Positions 21,885 to 33,007 of a stretch of DNA of 64,000 nt are shown piece after piece (position 1 is the first letter of the stretch; every line of letters starts with the position of its first letter). Source of the stretch: Chionoecetes opilio (taxonomy: Eukaryota; Arthropoda; Malacostraca; Decapoda; Majidae); NCBI GenBank assembly GCA_016584305.1, contig JACEEZ010020472.1, positions 137,501 to 201,500 on the forward strand. Reading direction: 5' to 3'. The notes beneath the pieces are model-generated. The model saw only the letters and a program-made list of their open reading frames with translations. It searched no databases and had not been told where the DNA came from. The position numbers and the translations under genes were made by a program.

Positions 21885-22640
21885 GCCTTTGAGCCACGGA
21901 GGAAGCATCTGTTCCGTCGCTGCGGCCACACAAAATACGCATCTATCTATCTCGACCTGTGATTTCCATCAACATCTGACAGACCCGTGACACGTAAGGA
22001 GTATACTGTATAATCATTTTGATGAGTTGCATTTGTACTGTAATTCCTGTCTATGTCATATATGATGCATTGTTGCAACCATTACGGACGGCTTGGATCA
22101 ATTTGTATCTCTTTTGATGTATATGTAGTTATATGTTATAGATGATAAGTTCAGAAGACTTATATATTATTCGATGTCATCAGGTTTTAGCCGAAAAGTA
22201 TACACCGAGTCCAACGCAGTGGGTCTTCTTACCCTGAGAGTGACGCAAGTGCATGTCTGGCGCTGATACGCCTTCAAAACCTTATTTCCCACATCACTTT
22301 CCACGCCTTGAAGTGCTCCATAGTTTGGGTCAGAGTATTATGCTCGTAAAAGTTAGATACCATGCATGAGTTATATTCGGCTTACTGCGAATGAATTTGC
22401 AGCAACACTTTGCTCTGAATAAGTCTTGAAAGTGAATTCCTTGTGACAAACTCAAAAGTTCCAATATGGAACTAGGGATAATTCTCCGTCTCTTGAATAA
22501 CTCACGAATCATAAAAATGTATTTAGATAATACTCGAAAGTGACGCACATCACCGAGTTGTCAGTTGACTGGTGTGCCGCCGCCTCCCTGGTCTCTCCCG
22601 TCATGAGCCACCCGATAATTTGTCTTAGCTGACTTAAGTC
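21885..22640. other. Intergenic, no feature seen
   Basis: AT-rich; no coding or repeat structure recognised apart from short ORFs. Confidence 0.4.
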
Positions 22641-22643
22641 TTA

Positions 22644-22823
22644 AGGCGTTTTCTGCGGGGGATTTTTGGTTGCAATCGGAAAATTTTCGGTTGCAAACGG
22701 TCACAACAACAACAAATGATTGCGAGTCGGGCCAATCATCTTCCCTGGATGGTTGAACAGGGATCGAAATTTGAGCAACCGAAAATTTTTCGGTTGCAAT
22801 CAGGATCCCCGCAGAAAACGCCT
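22644..22823. mobile_element. PIF/Harbinger-type MITE, 180 bp
   Basis: TIRs AGGCGTTTTCTGCGGGG are flanked by a 3-bp TTA duplication (22,641-22,643 and 22,824-22,826), the Harbinger signature. Inner GGTTGCAATC/GGAAAATTTTC motifs give extra palindromes. Confidence 0.9.
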
Positions 22824-23167
22824 TTACTTATGCCCGCTTTACGCCATTAATCTGTGATACAGTGATGGTTAAAATTTTGTGTATGGCACACACATTATTA
22901 GATTAGAAAAAAATATATGATTAGTGATTTCTTTATTATTTTTTCAATCTCAGCGTTCAGCAAGGGAGTGCTGACAAACACAATATGGTATCAAGTTTTT
23001 ATTTGTTTTGCATTATACCCGAAATTGAATATCTCATGTTAAATTTCATTATTGTTCAAGACTCATTTCACAAATGGAGTTTCCAAGCAGAGGCCAATAA
23101 ACAAACTTTTCTACAAAAGTGGGAACTTCAATTTCATAAATCTGTTAGTCAAACTATTTCAGGAAAC

Positions 23168-23875
23168 ATGAGCTCGAGCAGGTCTCCTGGAGCAGGGCCC
23201 ACGGAGGGCTGGGGCGTGCCCGAGATTAAGTGGCAGCAGGTACGGCACGGCACACTATTAGGGCGGGGCCATAACGCCTTCGTGTACAGCGCCACCCTCA
23301 CGTCCCCCGATGGTGAGAAGATGCCAGTGGCCTTGAAAAAATTCATCCCAAAGCCTCTGGCAGAAAAGACCGTCCCGCTGGAGGAGGCCCGGGTGCTGCA
23401 GGCGCTGGAGGGCGTGGAGGGGGTGCCCAGGCTGTACGGGATCACGGACTCCCCGCCCCATGCTCTTGTCATGAGTAGATGTTCAGGAGTCACTCTTTGG
23501 GAGTTGCGGCGAAGTGGTGAGGTGCGGGCGTGCTTGACAGCCGTGCAGAAGCTGTGCACCATCCTGTCCCACATGCACGTGCGGGGCGTCACGCACGGGG
23601 ACCTGCACGGCTGCAACGTTATCGTGAATCGCCACGGCATTTCCAACGCCTGCGTCTGGCTGATCGATTTTGGTAATGCTAAACGAAACACAGGAATTGA
23701 AATGATCCAGACTGACGAAAAGCAGCTCTGGGAGCTTCTGATAAACATTCTTACGGGCAAGAATGCATTCTATGACGGAAGTGTTTTCCAGCAATTGGAA
23801 AACACCATGGACCACTTAAATTTGGTTGAAATCTCATCGTTTGTTTGTGATATTCTGCGCACTGAAATAGTGTAA
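23168..23875 (+). CDS. Small atypical protein kinase, intronless
   Basis: 235 residues from the Met at 23,168; the frame is open to 22,985, but the upstream part is AT-rich and non-conserved, while the GC-rich coding bias starts here. Kinase landmarks: Gly-rich loop LGRGHNAFVY (31-40), VALKK with Lys57, a candidate helix-C Glu (72/73), catalytic loop HGDLHGCN (Asp145, Asn150) and IDFG (Asp167). After DFG there is no recognisable activation segment with APE, and the C-lobe is short, about 65 residues. The HGDL form resembles Bud32/RIO-like and bacterial-type small-molecule kinases rather than HRD kinases. All catalytic residues are present, so activity is possible; the substrate is unknown. 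Absence of introns suggests a retrocopy or a lineage-expanded family. An AG just upstream (TATTTCAG, ending 23,161) could instead be an acceptor for a 5' non-coding exon. Confidence 0.75.
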   Translation: MSSSRSPGAGPTEGWGVPEIKWQQVRHGTLLGRGHNAFVYSATLTSPDGEKMPVALKKFIPKPLAEKTVPLEEARVLQALEGVEGVPRLYGITDSPPHALVMSRCSGVTLWELRRSGEVRACLTAVQKLCTILSHMHVRGVTHGDLHGCNVIVNRHGISNACVWLIDFGNAKRNTGIEMIQTDEKQLWELLINILTGKNAFYDGSVFQQLENTMDHLNLVEISSFVCDILRTEIV

Positions 23876-24929
23876 AAGTGAGCTGCCTGACGCCTTCCCG
23901 TTACTGCTCGCGACTCGATCACTACGCGATAAAGGTTGTCGGTCCTGTCGCCATCCCCAGACAAGTCTTTAACACACACATAATTCATTGTATCAGTAAA
24001 AGCCCATCAAATTTTTCAACGGGTACCAATTAACAACACGAAGCACAGTTATCCCTTTCATGGGTAGTGCTGCCACGTGTGCCTTTCTGGAATTACCCAA
24101 CAGCGATTCCACTTCCCTACACTGCCTCTCGACCACTCTGAGTCAGGTAGGCTATAGCTATTGTTTTCGTGATCCCATCTTATAATACAAATAGATAGCT
24201 TGATGTGGACATGTGTAATGGAACAATTGATATACTGAAACATTAACAAACAGTTAACTACTTCGTGCAATGACCGACAGAGTTAGGTAATTTTGCTATC
24301 TCGATCAGCCTAGCCCTATTTTTCCCGAAACGTATAATTATGTTTTTATCCTAAATGTTGGTCTGGTTGAAGCGATTCCAACCATTTCACAGGATATTGC
24401 CATTCACATCTGCACCACAAATTGACATTTTTGAAGTACCTCCCCAACCTCCCCTGATATAATGCACGCCGCAAGGTAGAGACTCGAGGTAGAGAGGTAT
24501 AGTAGTAAGTCTCTGAGGCCCACCCACCCTGTCCCATTTTCTAGTTCAATGACTTCTAAATACTAGGAGCCACGTTTTTCCCAGTAGCTTCAAATTTTAT
24601 ATATGTTCTCCTTTGATTGTAGCCTATATGTGAATGCAGTGTTTGGCAGCCTCTTTTCACAACATGAAGCACCACCATCACATATTAAGCTTCGGGATCA
24701 GCCAAACAACCATTCAGATTTTTTTTCTTATGGAAGCCTACACAGATTTACTTACTTGAGATAGTTGATTTCAATCTTCAAGCCTATATATTGGCAAATA
24801 TTATTTCTAGAACATATTTTGAGATACAGCAATAATACAGGAAAATGTTACGACTCTAAATAGTGGCGCCATGTTTAGTCACTGCTTAGACACGAGCAAA
24901 ACAGCTGTAACGGCGTACATATGTACTAC
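23876..24929. other. Intergenic, no feature seen
   Basis: No gene, RNA or clear repeat recognised. No AATAAA was picked out near the kinase stop. Confidence 0.4.
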
Positions 24930-25495
24930 CTACTAATTACACATTGCATTACCCTACTACCGCAAGAGACAGTAATCCCTTTAAGTGATGTAGTAGGTTT
25001 CACTGTGTTTGTGAATATGTAGTTGTAGTTTAAGGAAGGTGGTAGACAGTAAGGGCCCGTGACACTGACAATGAGACTCGGATCGGCATTCCTTATAGGA
25101 GCTGAATGACCTGCAATGACATTAAGCTAGACAGATATGACAACTCATAGAGACAGGTAGAAATGTATGGCTTTCTTTTCCCACATAAGCAAAACATACA
25201 CCCTCGTCACTCTTACATTACAACCTTACAACCATACCATTTCTACTGTACCTATGAGTTCGTCTATCTGTCTAGTTACATGTCATTGCAGTTCATTTAG
25301 CTCCCTATAAGGAATGCCGATCCCAGAAGTCATCACTTGTCTGGTGTCACGGGCCACTTCGCTCTGTCTATCCACTTTTTCCTTATAAACTACAACTTAC
25401 ATATTCACAAACACAGTGAATACCTACTACATCACTTGAAGGAGGATTACTGGTCATCTTGCGGTAGTAGGGGTAATGCAAGTTAGTAAGGTTAG
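24930..25495. mobile_element. Large foldback element, ~565 bp
   Basis: Arms of about 250 bp (24,930-25,195 and 25,235-25,495) are inverted, with shared blocks CACTGTGTTTGTGAATATGT and GGCATTCCTTATAGG. Divergence between arms is visible, so it is not recent. Confidence 0.8.
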
Positions 25496-26627
25496 TAAAA
25501 TAAAACTATAATTTGCGGTTTGCTGAGCCAAAACAAGCCGATCAGCTGATCAGGCGAGATCTGAGTCTGCAGTTACTACGTCACAACCAATCACAGCGCG
25601 TTCCGCTGTGTTGTGATATTTTGGCCCCAAAAAGGCCATATATTTCATTTATGGTGCATTTCTCAGCAAAAAGAATATGAGTACAGTGATATGTAGCCTA
25701 TATTGCACCCAAAGCTTTATAATACTCCGTGTTTTAGGTGTGAGTAAATGGGTCCATTAAGATTTTTTCAAACGTTTTTTTCAAATATCTATTTGTTAGA
25801 AATATATAAAAAACAGAAAAGTTCATCATATATTTTACATGTTTGTGTAGCAAAAGCATTGAATATGTTACCCTATTATCATTATTGGAATAAAGGAAAC
25901 CTAACCATTTTCCCGATTTTTTTTTGGGGGGGGGGTATGAGAGACCCCCGTCTACGATGTAACCATGGCAACACCGACCTCTGCCTAGCCGGCCAGGAGA
26001 TAACTATTATCTGTACGTATATGTAATCATTTTTTGCTGTGAAATTATAATTTCATTATTGCACACGTGATAAGATTGTTTACAATGGCAGGTTTTTAAA
26101 TTAGCAAGACCAGAAATACCGAATATTTCATAAGAAAACGGAATTTTATTTGACTTCATAATATTCATTATAAAGCAATATGCCTATTTCTCTTTTCAAA
26201 CAAGCAATTTGTACTACATTTTCAGAGTCTATGGAGGGAAATTACATGATCAATGATGTTGGCAATACGTAAATACTAAATACATACGATAGCGGAGACA
26301 TTGGATGGTGGAACTGCAACCGTGGATTATTTGGAAGTTCTCTCTCTATCTCTCGTGTTTGTTTACATTGGAAATATTCATCATGTAACGAGTCTCGAGG
26401 TAATTACACAATATATATGCATGCACCTTGTTCCTGCCCTGGCACTGTACATATCAGCATCATATTCTTGCATATCATGACATGTCATGTGTCAGTGTTT
26501 TGCAACGTGGTCTGTAATATCAGTCGTTTGGGGGGAAGGGGGGGATATCTACTTTGCGGCTTTGCCACGGCAAGTGTTTACATTGCGATCCCACCCATCT
26601 AGTAGCGTCTAGGAACAACAGAGAGCT
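25496..26627. other. Upstream region of the racemase gene
   Basis: AT-rich, without recognised genes. A TATTTAAA box at 26,628-26,635, 40 bp before the racemase start codon, is a possible core promoter element. Confidence 0.4.
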
Positions 26628-26635
26628 TATTTAAA
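26628..26635 (+). promoter_or_regulatory. Possible TATA-like element of the racemase gene
   Basis: TATTTAAA 33-40 bp upstream of the ATG. If used, the 5' UTR would be only about 10 nt, so it may be fortuitous. Confidence 0.25.
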
Positions 26636-26667
26636 GTGCGGATTTTCAGCTTACCCTCTGCAGCACG

Positions 26668-26850
26668 ATGTCAGCTCCATTCGGGGTGCGGGAGGTGCGT
26701 GAGGCGTGGGGCAGGGCGGGCCGCTGGCTGCACCGCACCCCCGTGCTCACCTCGCGCTGCCTCGACACCCTCGCCGGCAGGCAGCTCTTCTTCAAGGCAG
26801 AGAATGTACAAAAGACGGGATCCTTCAAGGCGAGGGGGGCGTGCAACGCG
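26668..26850 (+). CDS. SRR: Serine racemase-like gene, exon 1 (PLP lysine)
   Basis: First exon of a fold-type II PLP enzyme that interconverts L- and D-serine and/or dehydrates serine or threonine in the cytosol. It starts MSAPFGVREVREAWGRAGRW and contains HRTPVLTS, FFKAENVQKTGSFKARGA. Lys54 in GSFKARG is the Schiff-base lysine. It ends in phase 0 at GTAAGT (26,851). The assembled gene (exons 1-8 to 38,760) would encode about 330 residues, close to animal serine racemases. Later motifs are STGNHGQ, SGGGMTSG and CGGNVDL. The active-site loop has HPYDDYRVMAGQG, dehydratase-like and without the triple serine of aspartate racemases. Substrate preference therefore cannot be fixed. Confidence 0.9.
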
Positions 26851-28206
26851 GTAAGTCTGTAAAGCGGGTCAATACCATGACTCCAGGCATATGCTGGACA
26901 AATATTGATGTAGCCTTTTATAAGAACGAAGTGGCCAGAGATACGGAGCCGTATCCCTCAGTGCCGCGGGTACGGCGGTCGCTACCATTTTCTCCGTGGC
27001 TAGAGACACGGCGGCCGTATTCCGCTTATAATTGTACAGAGATACGGCTGCAGCTATAGATAAGGCAATCACAGGTGTTTCATTTGACATATTTTGTGAA
27101 TTGACCGTGGGATGGGGGTAATTTTTATGCATTTTTGACTTGGGAGACCAATTGGATCATTTCACCCAGCCATTGGGAGATTATGGTACTTCCATTGGTT
27201 TTACAAAGATGAAATACGAATCACAATTTTAGTACATAGCCTAATCAGAAAACTGACCACAAATTAGTGTTTATTAATAGTGTAGGAAGTAGTGTAAGCA
27301 AAAACTACGAGGAACAAATTTTTATGAGAATTTGAGGTATGAACATTTTCCTGAAATGTGCAAAATCTTGGAATTTTGGCAAGAAATCAAGTTTTTCTGT
27401 ATTACTCGAAAAATGTACAGAGTAATAAAGAACAAGCAGAGTAAGGTATCTTGATTGTAAACTCACCGTATATTTCTTCCCAAACATCAAATTTTGGTCA
27501 GTGTCGCGTGTCAACAAACATGGCCGAAGAGCTGATCCCTCAACGCTGATTGGCTGCTGAGAATTCAAACAAAGCCTTTGATTAGGCTTTTAGGTTGGCG
27601 GGAAATATGAAAATATTAAAGGAAATTCCCGGCTGGGTCTTGGTCAAGGCCAAAGTAACTGAGATCTTATAAAGTAACTAAGAAAGATCTTATCAAAGTA
27701 ACTTATATCTTAGGTAGCTACTCTGGGTCAAGGCCACGTGGTCAAGCAGGTTTTAGCGTGGCTGTTTTGGGCGAATAATTAGATTGCTGCCTCACCAACC
27801 ATGTGCTGATGGGCTCAATTTATGTGGTATAAACATACTTTTTTTCAGGTAATTTCTTCATTATCTTGCTTCCAGGTGCGACAAGTGGGCAGTGAAGTAA
27901 CAAAGTGAAATAAACTTAGATGATATATTTTGAGATAGACAAATTTGAGTGGCAAAGATTAAACTTTCGGATAGAGAGAGGCGTAGAGTAATATGGTAAC
28001 TTAATTTCATATATGACAATCCAGCAAAATCATTATTGTTTTTGAAACCTCATGATCCTATTTAGCTCGTGCCCTCAAAGTTTAACTGTTGCTCTTCTTG
28101 TGTGAACAATGTGAAGCTCAATGGCAGGGCTCCCAAACTTCCTTCATCGCAACCGGGCTGTGTAGGTCATCATTTCAGGGAGTGGCAGGTATTAATAACA
28201 GATTCA

Positions 28207-28275
28207 TGAACATAAGAACATAAGGAAGCTACAAGAGGCCGTGAGACCTACACGTGATAGTTCCTGTATTCATGG
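28207..28275 (-). mobile_element. CR1/L2-like LINE 3' tail in intron 1
   Basis: Minus-strand copy of the LINE 3' end: AGGAACTATCACGTGTAGGT, the GGCCTCTTGTAGCTTCC block and a CTTATGTT repeat tail. 5'-truncated. A short CA run lies nearby at 28,689-28,709. Confidence 0.75.
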
Positions 28276-28950
28276 GCCATGTTGAAATGCACATTTGGTA
28301 GTGTAGCAGTGTAATATTGACATTGTAAATTGAATTATCATTAAAAATGCATTATGATCATGTTGACATGATCAAGGAACTCAATTACTTTATATACCAA
28401 AATGACATGATTAGCCGCTCAAGGTTTCTTCACATTCTCAAGATCATTTTCACAGCCCAGTGATGAACACCCTACAGCCAGGCACTGGTAGGCACTGGTC
28501 TGGAATCCCTGCTCTATGGTAGTGAAACTCAGGTCACAGATGGAGATAGTGGTAGGAACCAAGAATTATGCTGAAAACGGCATGATAGTGGATAGTGGGT
28601 CTGCAAAGGGTACATCGCAGAGGTACTTTTGAGAAGTGGCACAAAATATGAGATGTGGTGACGACTTGCTTATTGTTGTGTTTTTGTCACACACACACAC
28701 ACACACAGAGAGGGGGGGGGATAACTGGGTAAAAAGCTTTAAACATTGGATGGTAGAATGCTAGTAGGCTGACTGAAAATGGGGTGGAATGAGGTCTTAA
28801 GAGGCCTTAGAAAGGAGAAAACTGATTAAACATACACAATGACTTGAGCTGAGTGAGCTGCCATCATGTGACAGGGAGTGTGCAAGGTGACCAAACCATT
28901 GTTGTAGTGAATAGTGATCACTAATGATGGCTTCATGTTCTCACCCCAAG

Positions 28951-29041
28951 GTGTTCATTGAGAAGGAGAGGAACCCTAGCAGCCCTGGTGTGGTGACTCA
29001 CAGCACAGGGAACCATGGCCAGGCAGTGGCATATGCTGCTA
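28951..29041 (+). CDS. SRR: Serine racemase-like gene, exon 2 (PLP phosphate/Asn loop)
   Basis: Acceptor CACCCCAAG ends at 28,950; donor GTAAGT at 29,042. Reads VFIEKERNPSSPGVVTHSTG then NHGQAVAYAA. The STGNHGQ loop holds the Asn that contacts the PLP 3'-hydroxyl. Starts phase 0, ends phase 1. Confidence 0.9.
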
Positions 29042-29219
29042 GTAAGTGGCACAGCTTTCTCGTACTTTCTTACATAATGTATAGTGCAGTATATGTAACT
29101 TCAAGTCTAAAACTAGCTGCAAGTGATTTTTTGCCATCATATGAATGTTATGATTCAAACTAGTGGGAGTGCATATGGTAGGGAAACAGTTATGTTACAT
29201 AGTATGTGGTGTGGGGCAG

Positions 29220-29336
29220 AGTGTGCTGGGCTGCCGTGTAGCGTGGTGGTGCCCAGAGATACCCCCAAGGTCAAGTGCTGTGCCATACAGGAGTACGGGG
29301 CTGAGCTGGTTTCTGTGAACCTTCACCTCAATCACG
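29220..29336 (+). CDS. SRR: Serine racemase-like gene, exon 3
   Basis: Acceptor GTGGGGCAG ends at 29,219; donor GTTAGT at 29,337. The join restores Lys, then CAGLPCSVVVPRDTPKVKCC and AIQEYGAELVSV, matching the VVP...K...I..YGA region of the family. It ends in phase 1, whereas the best frame of exon 4 needs phase 2, so one base appears to be missing at this junction. Confidence 0.85.
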
Positions 29337-29834
29337 GTTAGTGGCCAGTCCTTCCTCTCTGGAAATTGTTTCAATATGGCATAATAAGAATGACCACTAC
29401 GAAGCATTATTGTTCAAGTCATTCTTGCATTAACTTATAATTATTTTATATTTCATATCCATGCATTAGATACTGTATTTTATTACACTCAACCCCTTCA
29501 TGGAATAATATACGTACAAAGTTACTGATTCCTATGTTCTTATATATTATGTTTTTTTGTGTATGTATGTGAGGCCTATTGGATTTTTGTCTCTTCATCT
29601 GGTCTTTTTATGGTGTTGTTTTGCGGTTAGCTTAGTTATTTATCAAAAAGGTTTTCAATCTATCATTTGTGTTGTGAGGCAGCAAGGTATATACATGCAT
29701 GTATTGATTTTGCCTGATAGTTTGGTCATTAGCATTAACCTAGGTTTGATCTTTTCTTGTAGCAGGGAAAACCATTTAAATTTCCCTCATGTGTGGCAGC
29801 AAGAAAGATATAGAAGCATCGTCTCATGTTGTAG

Positions 29835-29948
29835 CAAGGAAACATGTGCTGCAATTGCCTCCAAGACGGGCGAACCATCATTCACCCGTATGACGACTAC
29901 CGTGTCATGGCGGGCCAGGGAACCATCGCCCTCGAGCTGTTGGAGCAG
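29835..29948 (+). CDS. SRR: Serine racemase-like gene, exon 4, frame disrupted
   Basis: Acceptor near CATGTTGTAG (29,834); donor GTGAGT at 29,949. The first part reads SKETCAAIASKTG in one frame (family-like helix); the second reads TIIHPYDDYRVMAGQGTIAL and ELLEQ in another, the switch being at 29,869-29,873. A single base lost there explains the break. An alternative acceptor four bases on (AG at 29,837-29,838) gives one open frame through the exon but replaces the conserved helix by non-family residues. This is either a decayed gene or a sequence error in a G-rich spot. Confidence 0.75.
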
Positions 29949-30454
29949 GTGAGTCTTTATGAGCTGCCTGGATGCCTTTCCCACCGAGAGGGAATGTGTA
30001 TAATATGTACATACATGTAAATAGATAATAAGTAGATAAATAGATTGTAGATTATTACACAAAATGCTGAGCAGAGGGAATTAGCCTGGCCCAGACATTC
30101 AATTGGAAAAAAATTGGAATAATGATAATAAATTTAGATCATTTTAGCATTAGAAAATAGAAAAATTGAGTGTGAACAGATACGTATAGCCATATATTTG
30201 GGACATAAATAAAGTGTATCCAAAGAGGCAGTTGCTAGCCACCAGACAAAAGAAATATTGGGTTTAATAAGTGTTAGCCCACATTGTCTGTGGGTCACAT
30301 CTTGTTCATAGTTTTCATTACAGAACCTTAAGAATTATTTGCTATTGTTCATGCATATTTACATGATAAAGAATTCCATCATCATTTTCTTTATTAAACT
30401 TATAAAATCCTAAAGTTGTAGCTCATAATGATGTCTCACATTTCACACATGATT

Positions 30455-30592
30455 CAGGCAAAGGAGGCTAGATAAATTCATGGATGAGGATGAAAAGTGG
30501 ATGTAGGTAGTGTTAAGTAACAGGAATTACCACATGTAGGTCTCGCGGCCTCTGTAGCTTCCTTATTTTCTTATGTTCTTATGTTCTTATGA
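30455..30592 (+). mobile_element. LINE 3' end abutting exon 5
   Basis: Plus-strand copy of the CR1/L2-like family: the end of the ORF (RLDKFMDEDEKWM, stop), then the 3' UTR block (CTCGCGGCCTCTGTAGCTTCC) and a three-unit CTTATGTT-type tail ending 6 bases before the exon 5 acceptor AG. 5'-truncated. Confidence 0.85.
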
Positions 30593-30598
30593 TGTCAG

Positions 30599-30694
30599 GT
30601 CCAGACTTAGACGCCATCCTGGTGCCCATCAGCGGTGGAGGAATGACGTCGGGGATTGCCGTCACAGCCCGGGCACTGCAGCCGGCCTGTAGAG
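30599..30694 (+). CDS. SRR: Serine racemase-like gene, exon 5 (glycine-rich PLP phosphate loop)
   Basis: Acceptor ATGATGTCAG ends at 30,598; donor GTAGGT at 30,695. Reads PDLDAILVPISGGGMTSGIA then VTARALQPACR. SGGGM is the tetraglycine-type loop binding PLP phosphate. It ends in phase 1, which fits both versions of exon 6. At its start the frame needs one more base than exon 4 supplies, a second apparent one-base loss. Confidence 0.85.
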
Positions 30695-30752
30695 GTAGGT
30701 CACTCCCCCTCCCATTGACTGCAGGACAGGAGATATCAAGACTATACTCCCC

Positions 30753-30942
30753 GCATGTTAAGTTGGCGAAAATTGAGCCCCTTCACTCCCTCCTTCCGAA
30801 CGCACAGGATTGGCTGAGGTGTTGGGTGAGAATGCCTAACTCCAAGTTCCGCCCTAAAGCCCCAACACTCAACACCTCAGCCAATCCTGTGCGTTCAGAA
30901 AGTGGGGAGTGAGGGGGCCCCATTTCACCAACTTAGCGTGCA
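30753..30942. mobile_element. Foldback MITE in intron 5
   Basis: Arms of about 70 bp (30,753-30,822 and 30,868-30,942) share GAACGCACAGGATTGGCTGA inverted. Non-coding. Confidence 0.8.
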
Positions 30943-31204
30943 CCGACTATAACATGAACTGATAATGAATGCTTATGATCTTGAGGTCTTTTCAAGTTCC
31001 AACACATATTTACTTAAAATGAGGAATATTGCTGTTGTTATAATTCAGTGTTTGTATAATCATCATTACCATAACCTATTTTTCATACAGTACTATAGTT
31101 AGTCAAGAAGGCTGGGTTCCATAGTACAGTATTGGTGATATGATAGACTAAGTCACAGGACATCAAAGTTTTCAATAAATATTAAAGGAAGACACATTAA
31201 AATC

Positions 31205-31570
31205 CTCCTTAATTTATTTATTTATTTTTTATTTATTTTTTTACATTTGTGCCTATAGCACCTGTAGGCAGTGGTGACCCAGGGCTCGGATGGTAGGCTC
31301 TGGACGTTCACTTGAGGGTTCGGATGGTTGGTCCTTGCCCGTGGTGGCGCAGGCAGGATTCTTATAGTGACGCCTGTGATTAGAGGCTCATGCCGCCCCC
31401 CTGTGTCCTCCGATGCACTCGCAGTCGAAGGTAGAGTTGATGGGCAGGGCACGTGGGTGTTCTTAGGCCACTCGACGGTGCAGAAAGGTTTTGGTTTTCT
31501 TCGGGGTTCGAACTCGGGTCACCGAGAACGCCAGTCGGAGACGCTAACCACTCCGCTACCGCCTCCCCAA
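31205..31570 (-). mobile_element. tRNA-derived SINE, ~365 bp
   Basis: The minus strand starts GGGAGGCGGTAGCGGAGTGG, with a perfect A box (plus 31,548-31,558) and a B-box-like GAGTTCGAACCCC (plus 31,503-31,516). It continues through a unique body and ends in an AATAAATAAATAA-type tail (31,208-31,240). Full-length-looking SINE in intron 5. Confidence 0.85.
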
Positions 31571-32078
31571 ATTGATACTTAGTCATGTAGCTAAACTTTT
31601 TTTATTTCTTTTCCCAGTGTAGCGCCCTATCATCTTTGAGGTGAGGGATTTTCTATTCTCATTGTGTAAGAATCTGAGGCCCCGTTCCCTTACAGAAGAA
31701 ACAGAATAATAATAAATAGGAGTTCATAATAAAACAGGCTAAAGAAATATAGCACAAAATATCCATGTCAATGTTTCATGAGGCATAAAAAATAAGTCAG
31801 ATGGAGTATCAATACCACTGTCCGAGAGGAGCAGATGAGATGTGCATGCAAGAATTAGTAGTAGAAATCTATATTTACTTTAAAACACAGTCAACTTGCC
31901 TAAGGTGAGGAATGCCAAAAAAATAACTAAGAAAAGCTTCAGAATTTTTAGAGGAATTGTTGTGTCTTCATGCTGATACTGTATCCTATGGTGGTTTTTT
32001 TTATTATTATCATCATCATTATCAACCAGATTTTCTACTCTTAGTAGAGCCCACTATTACACATGTCTTCTTTTGAAC

Positions 32079-32113
<35 letters not shown>

Positions 32114-32624
32114 TTTATTCTCGCCCGGAGGCATACATACAAAAAACAAAGCGATAAGAACAGGCCAAAGAGTAAACTTAAGTACTAGAGCAAAAACAAA
32201 AAACAGGAACCAAGTACAGGCACATTAGGGGACATAGTATCAAAGTACATAGAAAAGCATACATGGACACCTGTGCTACCCCACTCTGCACAAACAGCAG
32301 ACCCAGCCACCGCTGTTGTATAGGTCCACATACATAGGCCGAGCTCTGCCTGACAGAGGTGATGATGGAGTTCGTAGAGAGCTCCATCCTACTCCTTAAA
32401 CTGAACTCGGAGTGTCGACGGATCACATCCAGATTGTTCACCCCGTTCCATAGCGAAAGCCAGAGTTGATTGTATACTGCTTTAGCTCCTTCTCTCACAT
32501 GTGTGTCTTGGGTCGTGCATCGCTGGGTATTTCACCAGTCAGCACTCTTGTTGGATAGCTGTTGTGTTGAGAAAGTGCTGTTTTTTGTGAAGTGAGTGTT
32601 CTTTGTCTTGTTTTGGGTGGGTAG

Positions 32625-32743
32625 TGTTTCCTGTTGAGCCCACTGGAAAGCTACTTGAGCAAAGCCTTCGAAGTGGGCAGCGTCTGTGGCCCAACCCCCC
32701 ACAGTTCCTGACCACCATTGCCGATGCCATTAGGACGCAGCAG
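32625..32743 (+). CDS. SRR: Serine racemase-like gene, alternative exon 6a
   Basis: Acceptor GGGTGGGTAG ends at 32,624; donor GTGAGC at 32,744. 119 nt, entered in phase 1 and left in phase 0. Encodes VFPVEPTGKLLEQSLRSGQR then LWPNPPQFLTTIADAIRTQQ, the family segment V.A.EP......L..G.......TIADG. A homologous exon of identical length lies at 34,594. Confidence 0.9.
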
Positions 32744-32803
32744 GTGAGCCTCGTGTTGCTTGGCGAGTTGTTCCCCTGCTTCTTGCTTCTTTGACAAAGT
32801 TAA

Positions 32804-33007
32804 CCCCTTCACGCCCAGATCTTTCCTTTGCTATATAAAATCGTCTGTTGTTAGCCATAAAATTACGAAAAGTAACTAAATATACCAAATTAGTTAGTCG
32901 ACAAGGATACTTAACAGGTCATATCTATAAAACATTGCTTATATTCACTAAAACTCATCTAATGGTAGCCAAATTACAATGGAAATTACGTTCTGGGTCT
33001 CAAGGGG
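32804..33007. mobile_element. piggyBac-like TTAA MITE, copy 1
   Basis: Bounded by TTAA on both sides (32,800-32,803 and 33,008-33,011). Ends CCCCTTCACGCCCAGAT and inverted CCCCTTGAGACCCAGAA. The TTAA target and CCC start are piggyBac-like. Five further copies occur in this window. Confidence 0.85.
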
